Positions 1 to 12,900 of a DNA stretch of 64,000 bases are shown here, one piece after another; position 1 is the stretch's first letter, and the number at the start of each line of letters is the position of its first letter. Position numbers and translations under genes: made by a program. The DNA is taken from NCBI GenBank assembly GCA_030077755.1, contig JAQJZZ010000002.1:186001-250000 (forward strand), given 5' to 3'. The notes below the pieces were generated by a model, which was given only the letters and a program-made list of their open reading frames with translations, was not told where the DNA came from and searched no databases. Origin of the DNA: Filosporella fistucella. Taxonomy: Eukaryota; Ascomycota; Leotiomycetes; Helotiales.

Positions 1-20
1 CATATTTCTCCACTCTCATC

Positions 21-1418
21 ATGTTGCTTCCTACTTCTATTGTCCCATTCGCATTTTTTTCAGCTGTTAGGGCGAGCGGATTAGATATCCGATCTTCTCA
101 AAATGCGAATACATTAAATCAGTTATCGCTCAGCTCAACATGTCTGAGAAAAGATGTATTCCCACAAGAATTAGAAGTCAGACATGCTTCTAATGTATGC
201 ACATACAACCATGGCCATGATCACCATGATCATCACCATGCCAAACAAGGACAAAATGGAACATCTTCATATGAACCTCATCCCAATGATCCATGGGAAA
301 TCTACCCCACCTGCTCCACAAACTCAAGTCTCCAATTCTGCGTTTTCACATCTACAAGTTTCTACTCTGGCCGGGGTATATCCATCATCACTAAACCATC
401 TACCGCCCGCCTAATCTCCACTCTTCCAGCTTTCAACGCTGAGAATAACATCCCCGCCTCTTCTCTGAGCGAGAATGATTTCAGGGAGCCCCCGTTTTAC
501 GTTGCGTCTATCCCAGGACGAGGAATGGGATTGATTGCAAATCGTACAATCCACCGAGGGGAACTTATAAAAGCACACCCAGCAATAGCTCTGTTTCACA
601 ATACCGCAGTCGATAAATCGCTCTCTTCATACTCTTGTTTGGAGCCTCTAATGCGTCTCTCTGTCGATCAACTCCCCTCTCACACCCGTGCTTCATTTTT
701 CAGTATGGCAGCACATAACGAGAGCGAGGAACCGTATATAGAGCGCATCTACACCAATACCTTCGGTGAAGACCTTTTTGGTCATGAACACAGTATCGTG
801 GTACCGGAAACGGCACGGATGAACCATGATTGTCGGCCCAACGCCATGTACTATTTCGATACACAGCTTTTGGTTCATTATACACATGCATCGCGTACAA
901 TATACGCAGGAGAAGAAATCACGATAACGTATATTGATCCGCTGCAGACGAGATTGAGAAGAAAAGATGCGATCAAGAGGAGTTGGGGGTTTGATTGTAG
1001 TTGTTCGCTTTGTTCGATGGGGAAGGAGGGGGTGAGGGAGAGTAATAGGAGGATCGGGTTGATTTTGGAGTTAAATAAGGAGTTTGAGAAGACGGATGAT
1101 AGGAGGAGAGTAGTGGGTGGGACACCGCAGATTGCTGAGGTGCTGATTAGTTTGTATGAGCAAGAGAGGCTATGGGCGAGTATTTCGGATGCGTACAGAT
1201 CGGCTGCGCTGAGTTATGCGGCTGTGGGGAAAGAGTGGGAGGCTCTGAAGTGGGGAATGAAAGCGGTGGAGGCGGGATTGATACATGATGGGCCTAGAGA
1301 TGATGGATTGAAGGATATGAAAGCATTGGTCGAGGGAGTTGAGGAACATTGGAGTTGGGGAGTAAATTTGGAGGGTTTAAAGAAGGAAGTGGAAAAAGAC
1401 GAAGGAAGCGGAGAATGA
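21..1418 (+). CDS. SET-domain protein (putative lysine methyltransferase) with secretory-type N-terminus
   Basis: A single-exon 465-residue protein. Residues 157-305 form a SET domain: a GRGMGL turn near 166-171, the RMNHDCRPN catalytic/AdoMet motif at 266-274, and the GEEITITY segment at 297-304. A post-SET cysteine cluster (CSCSLC) lies at 326-331. The layout is that of the SMYD/SET5-like group without a MYND finger, whose members transfer methyl groups from AdoMet to lysines. The N-terminus (about residues 1-18) is hydrophobic and reads like a signal peptide, and a His-rich run (HGHDHHDHHH) sits at 64-73; both are unusual for a nuclear methyltransferase. The start lies only 20 bases inside the window, so an upstream exon cannot be excluded. 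The gene converges on the Zn2Cys6 gene that follows, 123 bp away. The substrate cannot be told from sequence. Confidence 0.85.
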   Translation: MLLPTSIVPFAFFSAVRASGLDIRSSQNANTLNQLSLSSTCLRKDVFPQELEVRHASNVCTYNHGHDHHDHHHAKQGQNGTSSYEPHPNDPWEIYPTCSTNSSLQFCVFTSTSFYSGRGISIITKPSTARLISTLPAFNAENNIPASSLSENDFREPPFYVASIPGRGMGLIANRTIHRGELIKAHPAIALFHNTAVDKSLSSYSCLEPLMRLSVDQLPSHTRASFFSMAAHNESEEPYIERIYTNTFGEDLFGHEHSIVVPETARMNHDCRPNAMYYFDTQLLVHYTHASRTIYAGEEITITYIDPLQTRLRRKDAIKRSWGFDCSCSLCSMGKEGVRESNRRIGLILELNKEFEKTDDRRRVVGGTPQIAEVLISLYEQERLWASISDAYRSAALSYAAVGKEWEALKWGMKAVEAGLIHDGPRDDGLKDMKALVEGVEEHWSWGVNLEGLKKEVEKDEGSGE

Positions 1419-1541
1419 TAAACAATGAATTGGGTATATAATCATGTGCTATGAAGTTTTAAATGAATCAGATCTAAGAATTATTAGTCATGCTTTAGGA
1501 CGCAAGACGTCCTGACGTACCTGACTTTGGACCCAGCAAAG

Positions 1542-2578
1542 TTACCGAAAGTCCAAGTATGGGTCTAAAGCCCCGTTGGGCCCATCTTGGAAAGACTGGT
1601 TCATTGCCAGTTCGAAGTCATCATGTAGCACATTCGAAAATGTAGTCCCAATCATTGGCGAAGGAAAGCCCGATACATCTCCAGTTCTGCAACAGTTGAT
1701 AGAGTCTTCAAATCCTCTCGAGTCTCCTGAGCTTGTCGAGTATCTTCTGTCACTTCCTTCGCTCACTATATTGTCCCACGAATGCCGACTTGTATATATA
1801 GTTGGCGACATATTGCCTCCCAGATATGGCTCGGGTGTCTTCGTAGTGGTTTGCATGCTTTCAAAAACATATATCAGCTGCGAAGCCGCGCTGAGTATTC
1901 GAGCTGATTCTGCTGTTGTTGAAGAAGCAACTTCACGAATGACTTGAATTGCCTCTCCATACTGTTGAAAAGCGTCTTGGAGACGTATTGCCGACTCTCC
2001 ACCATTACCTCCTGATTTAGCTTTGTGTAGAGCCGAAATCGAAGACATGAGGCCTTGAATAGCTGGATGATTGTTGCAATCTTGATACATGATTGTATTC
2101 ATTAGATGATCATCGATAGTGCTTGTGAATGGATAGCTATTGTACTGAACAGGTCTTGAATAGACAGAACGTTCTTGCACGATAGATGGTGATGAGGATG
2201 GCTGTGGAGATCTGGAGCTTGATGGAGCGAACTGAGGGCGAAGATCACAATCTTTTGGGAGCAAAACTCGCTCAACCTTTGTGGGCACAACTTTTCTTGG
2301 AGTTCTTTCTGCTTCATCTTTCTTGCTGATATATCCATCGCACTCAACTCCGAATTTGTGACATCTGGCGCATCCTGGCTTTCTCTCGTCGCACTTGACT
2401 TTTCTCTTTCTTTGAGTATGGTTAGTACACGACACAATACACATTCACCTGCTCTATGTTCTCGCCATTTGTCTACGAATCACTCTTTTCAGGAGAAAGC
2501 TACTCACTTGCAAGTCCAACATCCTGTCTTCACCTTTGGTTTCCCGACTCGACCCCTTTTCACCTCCGGTTCCAGCAT
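1542..2578 (-). CDS. Short Zn(II)2Cys6 transcription factor
   Basis: Two exons, 2578-2508 and 2409-1542, with a 98-bp intron (2410-2507) containing a TACTAAC branch point; 312 residues. The intron splits the zinc cluster. Spliced, it reads CWTCKKRKVKCDERKPGC followed by two more cysteines, the six-Cys binuclear zinc DNA-binding motif. Without the first exon only four of the six cysteines remain, so the first exon is required. Residues about 130-210 resemble the start of the fungal-specific regulatory domain and can be aligned with the larger regulator at 5684-7600, but the protein stops soon afterwards, so most of that domain is missing. It is expected to be a nuclear DNA-binding regulator. 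Targets are unknown. No biosynthetic genes adjoin it. Confidence 0.85.
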
Positions 2579-5500
2579 CTCTTCCGTGTTACAGAGGATC
2601 CAATGACAAGGCAAACAGCCACACACTACGTAAATCGAATATTGTAAAGCTGGGAAAAGAACAAAACAACGTGTCTCGGGACGTTTGAAATCTAAGTTGG
2701 TTCAATGGCGTTGGTGGAAAAGTAGGGCTGAATAGCGTCGTTATCTCAGTCTTTGTATCCTAATACAGTGTGGGGGCGGAAGCAAAGGCGGAAAGACTTA
2801 TACTGAATTGGGATTGAATGATGCTTTGGTGTGCTCCGGGGGCACAGGCTCGTACACGGCAGCCAATAGGAGAGGGTCTGTCGTGTTTGCCATGCCAAGA
2901 TTACAAGGGCTTTAAAAGCCACTCCCTTCCCCTCCAAAAAGCCAGGCGTCAAAATCGCTTACCATGCCTGCAGAAGGCGCAGATAAGCCCAAAATCAAAG
3001 TCTGGGAGGACTGGCTGGCCCAGGGCTGCGGGTTGGCGGTGGGTTTGCGGTGGGTTCCTGGATCTTTAAGCGTTGTACCGGCCAATAAAGTGGATTGGCG
3101 AACCCGAGCGTGCAACAGCAGACGCGGCAGCGGTCAAAGTCGTTGATTCTACTTCCGCCGGCCAACCGGTCAATGGGAGTGTCGCCCAAGAGAGTATCTG
3201 CGGCCAACGTGAGCAGCTGCCTGAGGATCCAAATAGGAGATGATCTTCCTCATAGAGTATACAATCTCAGATTGGTGCATCTTTTGGCCTTGTTGGTGAG
3301 ACGGGATTGCCGTTCTTAGCAAGGCAGAATAACATAGGGTAATATGCAGTGTCGAGGCTGAAGTCAAGCCGGATGAGGAATGTATGCTTTTCGAGACTGG
3401 TGGTCCTCATGCCTTGATGACCAATCTTACTCAGTATTTCATGGAGGGTCTGGAAATAGCAACTCGGCCCCGAAGTTGACGAAGCATCGGGCTCGGAGAC
3501 TAGTAATTGTCCGTGGACATAGTGGCAAACTTTAAACATGGGACCACTGAGACCATATGAACTGAAAGGATCCAGGCCAGGTACAACAAAAAAATTGACT
3601 AGCCATTCGAAGAACGAGGAACATTTGATTGACGCTTCTCATGAGCTGGAGCCTTAAAAGGCCAATATGACTGTAAGATCGGCTAGCCCCGAGTTTTGGT
3701 GGATTAATCGTCTTCTTCATATAGACCGAGTCGAAAACATAGGACATGATGTATACATTTCCCGCACCGCACAGAGTCCCCTTCACGCTGGGGTCTTGTC
3801 AGCTGCAGCACTGCACAGCTAGACCGTGACGTCCACCATCACGTTGCACGATTCGACGTCCTTGGATAGTTGACGCAAAGTCGATTTCTACGACCTGGCT
3901 TCGTTGGTCGTTGGAGAGAGCTGCTGGCCATAGAGGTACCCAGAGTCAGGGATGATTTCTGCAGATTTTTCCTTACCCTGCGTTCATGTCATCCTTGATT
4001 TTGGATGTTCTTTGTCTTTTCAGAGTCCTCATGTCGTGTCTGATTTCGATTTTTCATGTTCTTTTCAAAGTTCTCGTTGTTCTGTTCCCCTTCCATGGAG
4101 AAGTCCAGCAAGGGAGCAATTTGTTTAGTGAGGATTATAGTCGTAGTCCAGGAGTCACCGTCTTGGCAGCGAGACGAATGCACCTTAACACGCAGCGATA
4201 CTGAAGTGTTGCGTCAAAGTGAGCATAAAGAGCAGTGATAGGCCTCTCAAACAAAAGCCACTGACTGGTTTCTCGGACTGTGCCTCAACTCTTCGCCATG
4301 AGTCTGTCCTTAATGGACTGCGAAACAGGAATCATGGGCGTGTATCTCTGATGTAGAATTGTTGGGACCAAGCCAGTAGATAATCTCGAGCATTCCCTGT
4401 GGACTCACCTTGAGATGAGAGCCACGAAGCTCTTGATCAATATGGTTGGCCTTCTAGACTTGACCTGTCTTATGGGAATTCGCAGGATCCAGGACTCTTT
4501 GCGTGGTACTCTCAGACCTTGGAGTCAGGCTGAAAGAAGGTTCATTTGTATGACAATACATATCAGATATGAAACAACGGTAAGACGTACGGAAGCAAGG
4601 TCACAAGTCGCAATCTTGTGTTTGCCGCCTCTAAAAGCCACACCCCTTGAGCGTAGATTATTCCATGCCATTTATAACGAAAGGTAGAAAGCATCACATA
4701 AGCAGATCCGAGTTCTTGTTCTGGACGCCTTAGCTGCCGTAAAGAAGATCGGTTCATTTCGAAGTCATCTGGATAAATGCTGATGTGACCGTAGCGGACA
4801 AGTTTGCGCTGTTCAATCGAAAATGCGCTCAAACTTTGCTTCGATGAGAGCGGGGCAAGCACAATTATTACACTTGAATTCGTTTGGACAATATCCTTTC
4901 GTGAAAGTAGAAGATATGGTGTATATGGAGTCTATGGTACAATGTTTCGGTTGTTGGGTGGAGATATTTGAACTCTCGAAAGTACAGAGAAGTTAAATGT
5001 GCACCAAGAGCTAGAAAATCATACGCGTCCCAATAAGGCAGGTGGGGCATTCACAACCACACATTCTTTCCCACGCGACGACGCGACGACGCGACCTCAT
5101 ATTTTCACTAAAATCATATCATCGCAACATCATGTTCGCATTTTATTCTTCTACGAATCACTACTAAACCAGCAGCACCACCGACACAGCCTTGAAAATC
5201 GACGCATGCATGATGCAATGGATACCAGGATAGCGATCCTCTCAGGATGAATCGCATTGACTTGGCCCCCAAACAAACCGAATAAGTGTTCCCATCCTCA
5301 TCCCGCGACCCTCTACCGTCCTTCCGATCGATCTTCCCGCTTCCCGCGATGAGATTCAAGATATAAATATAGTAAAAGCTGCAGGGTGGCGTGGAAGCCT
5401 ATGTTGATGTCACTGAATCTTGGGTACATCATTACAGTCGAGGCTGGAATTACACCAGACACAGTGCTGGCCGGAATCGTACACAGAAAATTTGAAAGTT

Positions 5501-5683
5501 CAATGATCTTGCCTGGTTGGAAGTATCAATGTTTTCATTGTCTAGCTAGTATATCTCGTATCTCATAACTCCTGGGCTGAGTCAATCAGCTGATGCAACT
5601 CCTTCCCATACGTCTGATGCAGGTGCTACCAACAGCCAGCTGTTTTCTCAACCTTCTCACTCACTCATAACAACTTTGCCCGA
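2579..5683. other. Gene-free stretch, about 3.1 kb
   Basis: I see no open frame with recognisable protein features on either strand and no convincing splice chains. A short CGCGACGA tandem run lies near 5078-5096. This is the spacer between two related Zn2Cys6 genes. It may hold promoter sequence for the shorter one (start at 2578), but I recognise no defined site. Confidence 0.5.
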
Positions 5684-7600
5684 TCATATTGCTCTCATGT
5701 CCTCAATTGCGAGACACCTTTCTCCAGCTTCTACGCAAATCCTACTATCCCACATTCCTTCCCGCCGCGGCGCCATGGACTTGAGGACATTGATTGCGTC
5801 AATTTTCAAAGCACGCTCAGGTGCCATCATCATTATCATAGTCAAGGACGGAATTATGCCCATTTCAAACACGAAGCCCCTGAAAAAACGATGGTGCGCT
5901 ACCAATCGTCGCGAGAAGTCGAGAATGGCATATATGGTTGGGAACGATGCCAAACTGTCGCTTGCCTGCCCTATGATTGAATGTTGAGAAGGAGACCGAG
6001 GCCGAGTGAATCCTGCTTCCGGAACAACGAGAGATGGGTTTCCCGACCCACTTGGAACTGAGAATGATGATGATGGAATATCTGAAAATGATGACGAACG
6101 AGCACTGGAGAATGATGAAGACCGAGCCGACGAAGCCGATGCAGAGAACCCTGTCAAAACCAGATCTCCAACTAGTGCTTGTATGTGCATTGTAGCAGCT
6201 GCCACAAATAACGACTCCCCAGCTTGAGTCATGGAATAATCCAGCAGCGGCGCAACCGCATCGTGCCATCGTGCAAGTCGATCACTCAAATGCGCTGCGC
6301 CGGTATACGTTGACGTCTCAATCCAGACCTTGGATCTGGAAAGGACCATCGCAAAATCGGGGAATTCTGTCTCCGTCTCTGCATCTTGCCATGTCTCCGT
6401 TCCCGAGCTTGGTGGTTGGCTGTCTGGCAGAATTCGATAAAGTATATCCTCCAGATATGTTCTCGCCTCGTTGATTGTTCCAAAATGTGATGGTATCTCG
6501 AGGTATTCATTGAGAAACAGCATAGGAAATATTCGACTTGCTGAACGGGTCGAACTTTTCCTGTTTGTGTTGATAAGTGCTAACCATGGCCTGTCCATGC
6601 GCATGAACGCCAGAATCAGTTCGTCGTCAATTGCTGCAGTTCGTTGGGCGGGAAGTGAGCCAACTCGAGAAAAATAGTGCGGCTGTGACGAGTTCGATAA
6701 CTCTTTTACTATCATGTCAATGGCACTTTGAATGTGCATCATTGCACGACTTAGATCGCCGTGCAAATTTTCGAAGCAGAAGATGAGAAGGGCGCTGATT
6801 AGTGCTATTCTGGTCGAGTCTTGTCCAACGGAAACCGTCTCCCGAATACCCTTCAGAGCTTGTCCATACTTTTGTAGCGCATATTGATGATGGTGGTCAT
6901 TCGTTGGATCCCAAAGCCTCAATTGGGGCGTTCTGATTGCAATGCTCAACGCTGCGGTCGCGACGGTAAGTTGAAGGATAGAGACATTTGTACATGCTTG
7001 AAGTATCAACGAGGTCCAAGCTGTAGCGTCAAAGCCGCTGGAGAACTCTATTGAAGTTACGTCACGAAAATGATTGAAGTACTGGTACTCCTTTTCATCC
7101 TCAAATGTAACCCCAGTGGGAATTTGCGGAGAAAATGTTGTAACAATTGGAGGTGGAACGAATGGACTTGCGTAGGCTGGCTCAGGCGATGGAGATGGTT
7201 CAGGAACCATCTGCATGGCCTTTGAAAGAAGCCTTCGCTTTGTGGGAGGAGCTAGATCTTTGAGAGGCGGGGCATCATCTGGAGATGGATAGCCCCCGCA
7301 AACTCTGCCAAAGTTGGTGCAACGATTGCATGATGGTTTCGTCTCGTCACACTTCACCCTTCTCTGTCTGTAAATAGTCAGTCTAACAATACTTCAATCC
7401 CATAACACTATATTTCTTCTAACAATTGCGCCAGCGAGACTTCGCAGCCTCATGTATTCACGTAACTGCACAAGTCCAAGGTGTACTTCCGGCCTCAGAT
7501 CTATAACTTACTTGCAAGTTCTGCAACCTGACTTGACCTTTGGCTTAGAAGCTCTAGGTTTCTTGCCTGCACCCGAAGGTATCGATGCTGAAGTATTCAT
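5684..7600 (-). CDS. Zn(II)2Cys6 transcription factor with fungal regulatory domain
   Basis: Two exons, 7600-7512 and 7367-5684, joined across a 144-bp intron (7368-7511); 590 residues. The splice completes the zinc cluster CRTCKQRRVKCDETKPSC plus the final two cysteines, and the intron falls after the same Cys-Lys position as in the shorter regulator at 1542-2578. A proline-rich linker follows (about residues 50-110), then the all-helical fungal-specific transcription factor domain (about 120-560), with a serine-rich low-complexity insert (SSSFSSARSSSFS) near residue 440. The 590-residue length is typical for the class. It is a presumed nuclear regulator with unknown target genes. Start chosen as the first ATG upstream of the zinc cluster in the spliced frame. 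Confidence 0.88.
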
Positions 7601-9458
7601 CCTGGCAAAGTTCAGTAAGTACCTACACGGCAACAAATGATGTACAAAAAAGCAGCATGAAGAAATTGGAAAGGGAAGTAAGTACCATCAGGATATGTTC
7701 TCATCAGATTAAACCACTCCGACGACGAATACTTTTAATATACAAGAACGACTTATAGGAATCATCGCGAATTTTGAAGCGCATGCAAGGCTATACCGTG
7801 GCCCTACAAATCGATCGTAAAGATCGACCAATCAAAATGCAGCAACTTTAGACGTCAACCTTACATCTAGGCTCGGCCATCACCGCTAAACTGCTGATGT
7901 AAGATACCAAAATAAGTGGATGATCAATTGAAAACTCAGGCAACACAACAATTCAGAAGTTTTTGAGATCAGGTATCTACAACTACACTCGTACTAGGCT
8001 TGGATCTGAACTCATTACATCGAACTTGCAGTCTGACACACGATAACATCTTGCACTCCAGCATTGGTAAGCGGATTCCGATACTGCAATTCTATTTGGC
8101 TGTTCGTACCAGCCCGGCTTGGCAAAGTCAGACGGCAAGGCTTCCAGCTTCCAAGTCAGCCTTGCAGACCATGATCTAGAGGCTGATAGCATTCCTGAAT
8201 CCGCAATCGAATTCGAGGCTGGATCCCAAGTACAACATGCTATTCCTGCCATAAGGCAACGCCACTCCTCTCCCACACAGGGACGGCGTCCGACGCGCAG
8301 CAAAATTCTCCATGCCGAACCCACCGACAGACCAACGGATGCTAAGGGGGCTTGTATAAGCTTCTGGTCGCGTCTCACAAGATGTTTAAACATTCAACAT
8401 CCACACTTTCACGTACGAGGTACCTTTGATGATCTGGTAGCCTTTCGATGAATCATCAATCCGCCACAACGAATCAGGAACCCTGCCTCGTTCAAGCCAT
8501 GTTGAGATGGCCTCGGTTATGAACGACGGGCAGGGTCAGGAACAACTCCCCGCATTGAAAGTCGCATTCGCCTGTCACTTCTTCGTGATTGATATCCCCG
8601 GACTGTGGGACGAACGTCTAAAAGGGTATTGCTGCAGCCAAAGCCACCTCGTTGGAGGATTGCGATCTCCCACCGGCTTTGGTATACCACGCTTGGCTTC
8701 ACCGGAGACATTACAAAGCAACCTCAATTGAGTCGGAGACATAGCATTCAGAACATTCGGAGACATCGCAGTCAGATTTTGTCGGGTCCAATTGAAAAAT
8801 CAGGTCGCAAAGTTTCTTGGTTGGCGTAGGCATGTCTTGGACTAATTGTTCAGCTTTGATATACTAGTGTGCATACAAAATATTGTGCTGAGTTCGGGTC
8901 GTTATCCCCGATGTTTGTCTCCGAGTTCCATCGATTCTTGTCAAATATCATTCGTCATTCAACAAGTCTCCGCGAGTAGTCCGAAGTCGTATGACTTGCT
9001 TTGAGCCATATCGACACAAGTGCCAAGGTGCCAATCTCCAGCCCTGCAGATTTTCCACAGGACCACAAACACGGCTCGCAGCCTGCCTTCTACACATTTT
9101 CTTTTGAGCACCCATGCCAGAGTATTCTGAATTCGTCATCCGCCTTCTACTCGAATTGTTCCTGTTTTCTCTTGGTCTTATATTAGAGATATATATTGCT
9201 TCGGAGGCGTTCTGATACTTGCATGATTGATCATGTGTTTGACTCAAAGCCAATGATATGCTGGAATCCTGCTTTCCCGCCATATTATCAGCTTCAGACC
9301 ATTTTAAGCCATATTAAATGTGGATGAACGCCACTTAGAACGGAGCTTACCTACTACAAGGCTATATCAGGACGCTATTCTACCCCCTGGTCCTATCTCT
9401 TCCCGTTTCATCTTTTTTGCGGTCCTCTCTCGTGCCACTTGTTATTTCCGGGAATACT

Positions 9459-9490
<32 letters not shown>

Positions 9491-9980
9491 TTAGTACATA
9501 CAAGTTTCGGATTTATGGTCTTATCGCGGTTCCTTCTCCTTGATATAGATTACGTATATCAAGCTGGGCACTCCAGAGCATCAATGAGGGTTCAGCCACT
9601 TCTAAAGCAGGCACTGCGTAGGATTCTTTTGTGCTGCTTTGAGATCTGGGTATCAAGCTTTAAGTTTTCTCTTCTCTCCATGCAGGCGTCTATTCAGCTC
9701 TCTCACATATAGATATATCGGGAACTTGATATAATTTAATTTTCCCTGCTTGTGTGTTGTAAGGGCTGTAATGTAGTACTTTAAATTTTGATAGTAACGC
9801 ACGTGATATTGGTATTGTTGATTACATAGGACTCTGCTTGAATGTGCTGTGCTGCTTGCATAGCTGCCTGGATACGGAGGTGAAACATATTTCCTGTTCT
9901 CCAAGTCTGACAGGCAACCCACTATTTCTGCCATATAGTCTATTCATTAAATAGAGCGTAGTTCGATTTAACCCCACATT
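7601..9980. other. Gene-free stretch, about 2.4 kb
   Basis: No coding region can be supported here. Open frames of 60-136 codons occur on both strands, but they overlap one another and have no recognisable domains. The only structured element seen is a short heptamer tandem repeat at 9461-9490. The stretch ends at the relic of a NACHT-ankyrin gene. Confidence 0.5.
9461..9490. repeat. Heptamer microsatellite, ATACCGG x 4
   Basis: Four perfect copies of ATACCGG occupy 9461-9488, followed by a partial AT. It is a simple tandem repeat outside any gene. Confidence 0.95.
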
Positions 9981-12900
9981 ATGGAATTAAGAAGTCATGT
10001 CGATGTCGATGATAAGCACCCTGAGTCGGCGGATGATATCGTCTTTGATCAGACCGGATGATCTTGTTGACTTCAACGAGAATGATACCCCACCTCAACC
10101 ACCAGAAGTATTGACAGAAATTAGAGAGTGGTTGCATCCCACGAATTACGACGACGATGGCAGCGAATACAAGAAGCATCTAGCATCCCTTCTGACCCGC
10201 ACGGGAGATTGGCTTCTTGCGACTGAAGCTTAGCAAAATTGGCAGTCAAATGATAATTGTGGAATGTTGTAGATTAAAGGCATCGCTTCTCTATCCATTG
10301 GCATCCGTTGAAAACTTTCGCTCACTGCTATAAGGTGTGCCCGGATCAGGCAAATCAGTGTTCGCAGCTACCCTTACAGAAAAGCTATCGCAAGAGGGAT
10401 ATCCTGTCCTTGAAGCCCTTTCAAATTTCAGCCAATGGCAACCTTCTCGACTAAAAATTCTCATCACCAGTCGGCCGGTTGTCAATGTCGAGATGCCATT
10501 GCGAAACGCAAATGCAGTACGTGTTAGATTAGAAGAGCAAATGGTCGACAAGGATATTGCTACCTATGTTAGATACCGCCTCTCTAATTCTTCCATTTCT
10601 AGCGAAGAACGACTCTCAGTCATCCACGCTATTTCTGGGCAAGCTAACGGGTTATCCCTTTATGCCAAGTTGGCCGTGGATGCTTTCTTGCGACCCCAAG
10701 CAAGCGTGCGAGATGTTCTAGAGCATCTTCCGACTAATCTGAATGTAATGTATACTGTCTTGTTGCAAGAGCATGCAAGAAGATCACGTGTGCCAGCTGA
10801 TATCCAAATCCTGATACTTGAACTCGTCACTCACGCTTCTCGACCACTACGGCCTTTCGAGATCGCAGCCACTATCAACACGACTCAACTACCCTCAGAT
10901 CAGCAAGATCTGAAATCGACTAAGGTTCTTATTCGTCTTTCATGTGGACCACTTCTTGAGGTCCTCCCAGATGAGACGGTCTGTGTCATACATCATTCAT
11001 TCACCGAATTTCTTAACTGTTCGACACGATATCCTGGAGATTATGACTTTCCAATTTTTGAACCTGCATCAACGCACAGTCGACTCTCCTTTTTGTGTCT
11101 CAACTACATCCAATCCAACTGGTTCAAAGAGTTCGAAGTTCCTGCTGAGACCCACAGGTATAATGGCAGAGACACTATCTATGACGAAGCAGTTTCAGCG
11201 CTGCCACCCTTTGCTAAATATGCGACTTCTAACTGGTACATACATGCCAGGAAATCGTCTTCTTAAAGCAGGCGCCGATCCTTTGGCCTTATTTTGAAGG
11301 AGCCCGGTTTTGGTGATTCCGACGGGGAGAGATACACTACCCCTCTGCAAGAATCACTTTTGATTGGCCAAAGGAATATTATTTCCGCATTTATACCTCA
11401 CCTGGAGATTTCGGCTCTCGATCAGAAATTGGGCTTATCGGTACAACACCATCACCACCAGGTTGTCGATTTGATCTTCAAAGCTGGCGGGCCCGATGGC
11501 AGAAAACGTATGATCCGCACCCAAGACCGTCGAAAGCTTACCAGAATAGAGATATAGAGATAATTAGGCTTTTGATAGAAGCTGGCGCTAGCCCTACCAT
11601 TCCGTTGGACGAGCCATTTGATTTTATTGTGAGGGCTACCCCTGACAGAGGCTGCATCGCACTCCACTCTTTGATTGCCTCTGAACCTAAACACCGTTAT
11701 TGGCTGGGGAAGGATCATGGTCTTCATCTTGGAGACCTAGCTGGGTGCTTTGGTCTTCTTCTTGCAAGCAGGAGCAAATGTACATCAGACGGATGCAAAG
11801 GGAAATACGCCTCTACACTACGCTCATGATCCTGTAGCACTTCGTTGTCTATTGGCAGCTGGTGCAGATCTTAATGCAGTCAATGACGAGGGTGAAATTG
11901 TCTTGCACCTCTGTCGAGACAAGGACTCTCGAGAAGTCTTATTTGAGCATGGTAAGATGAACATCGATCTCAAGACAACAAAGAAGGGACAATCGCCTCT
12001 CTTACGGTCAGTGTATCAGTTCGGGACTTGGATCGAGAATGTCCTGCAGCTCTCGGATCACGGGGCAGATTTTACCACATCAGATATAAGCGGACAAGGG
12101 GTCTTTCATTATCTCGCTATTATCAGTGATAGAGATTCCAATGAAAAGGAGGGCATAACAAATCTGATCAGGAGATTGGTGGCACTTGGGGCAGACTTCA
12201 ATGCACGAAAAAGTGAAGGCAGAACCCCTTTGAATTTGTGGGCCAGTTCAAGAGACTGCGATAAGATGATGTTCCAGCTTTTAATTGAAGCGGGGGCAGA
12301 TGTAGAACCGAAAGACCACGAGAGCAGGACCCCTCTATTCCTTGGATTCGAGAAAGGTCATGGTAGTTCGCTTTGCGATGTGTTGATATCAGCAGGCGCC
12401 AGGCTTGAAACGACGGATTCCAGAGGTCGAAATCTCTTCCATGCTGATGTTCGCAATCTTCAAACCTGCTTCGGTGATCTTCTGAAGAGGGGGTTAGATC
12501 CAAAAGTGCCAGGCAACAATTGGAACACATTGTGGCACGTCGCTATCCCATATCATGCTAATGTATGCGTTGGGCCGCGTTGTGCTCTGCCAAAGCTGTT
12601 TTCAGACTTGCTTGAGGCTGGTGTCAGTCTTGAGCAAGGAGATCACTACGGATTTACTCCTTTACATATGCTCAGTACCCTCCATCCTATTTATTTTCGT
12701 GAGGAAAAGTTTGGATATGATAAGGTGGGGGAGGGAACAGCATTCGATTATGTCCTTGAGCGGGTAGAAAATGTTGACTGTGCTGACAAGAATGGTGTCA
12801 CGCCACTTCATCATACCTCTACCTTTTCTTGCTACCAGACTAGAAGGCTGCTAGAGAGAGGTGCCGACCCCTCGAAAACAACCAAGGAAGGCTTGAATGC

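Noticed and set aside
8119..8829. Overlapping plus- and minus-strand frames of 60-136 codons
   Set aside because: Mutually overlapping on both strands without domains; typical of chance open frames in moderate-GC DNA.
9320..9712. 130-codon plus-strand frame spanning the ATACCGG repeat
   Set aside because: It runs through a microsatellite and has no recognisable features.
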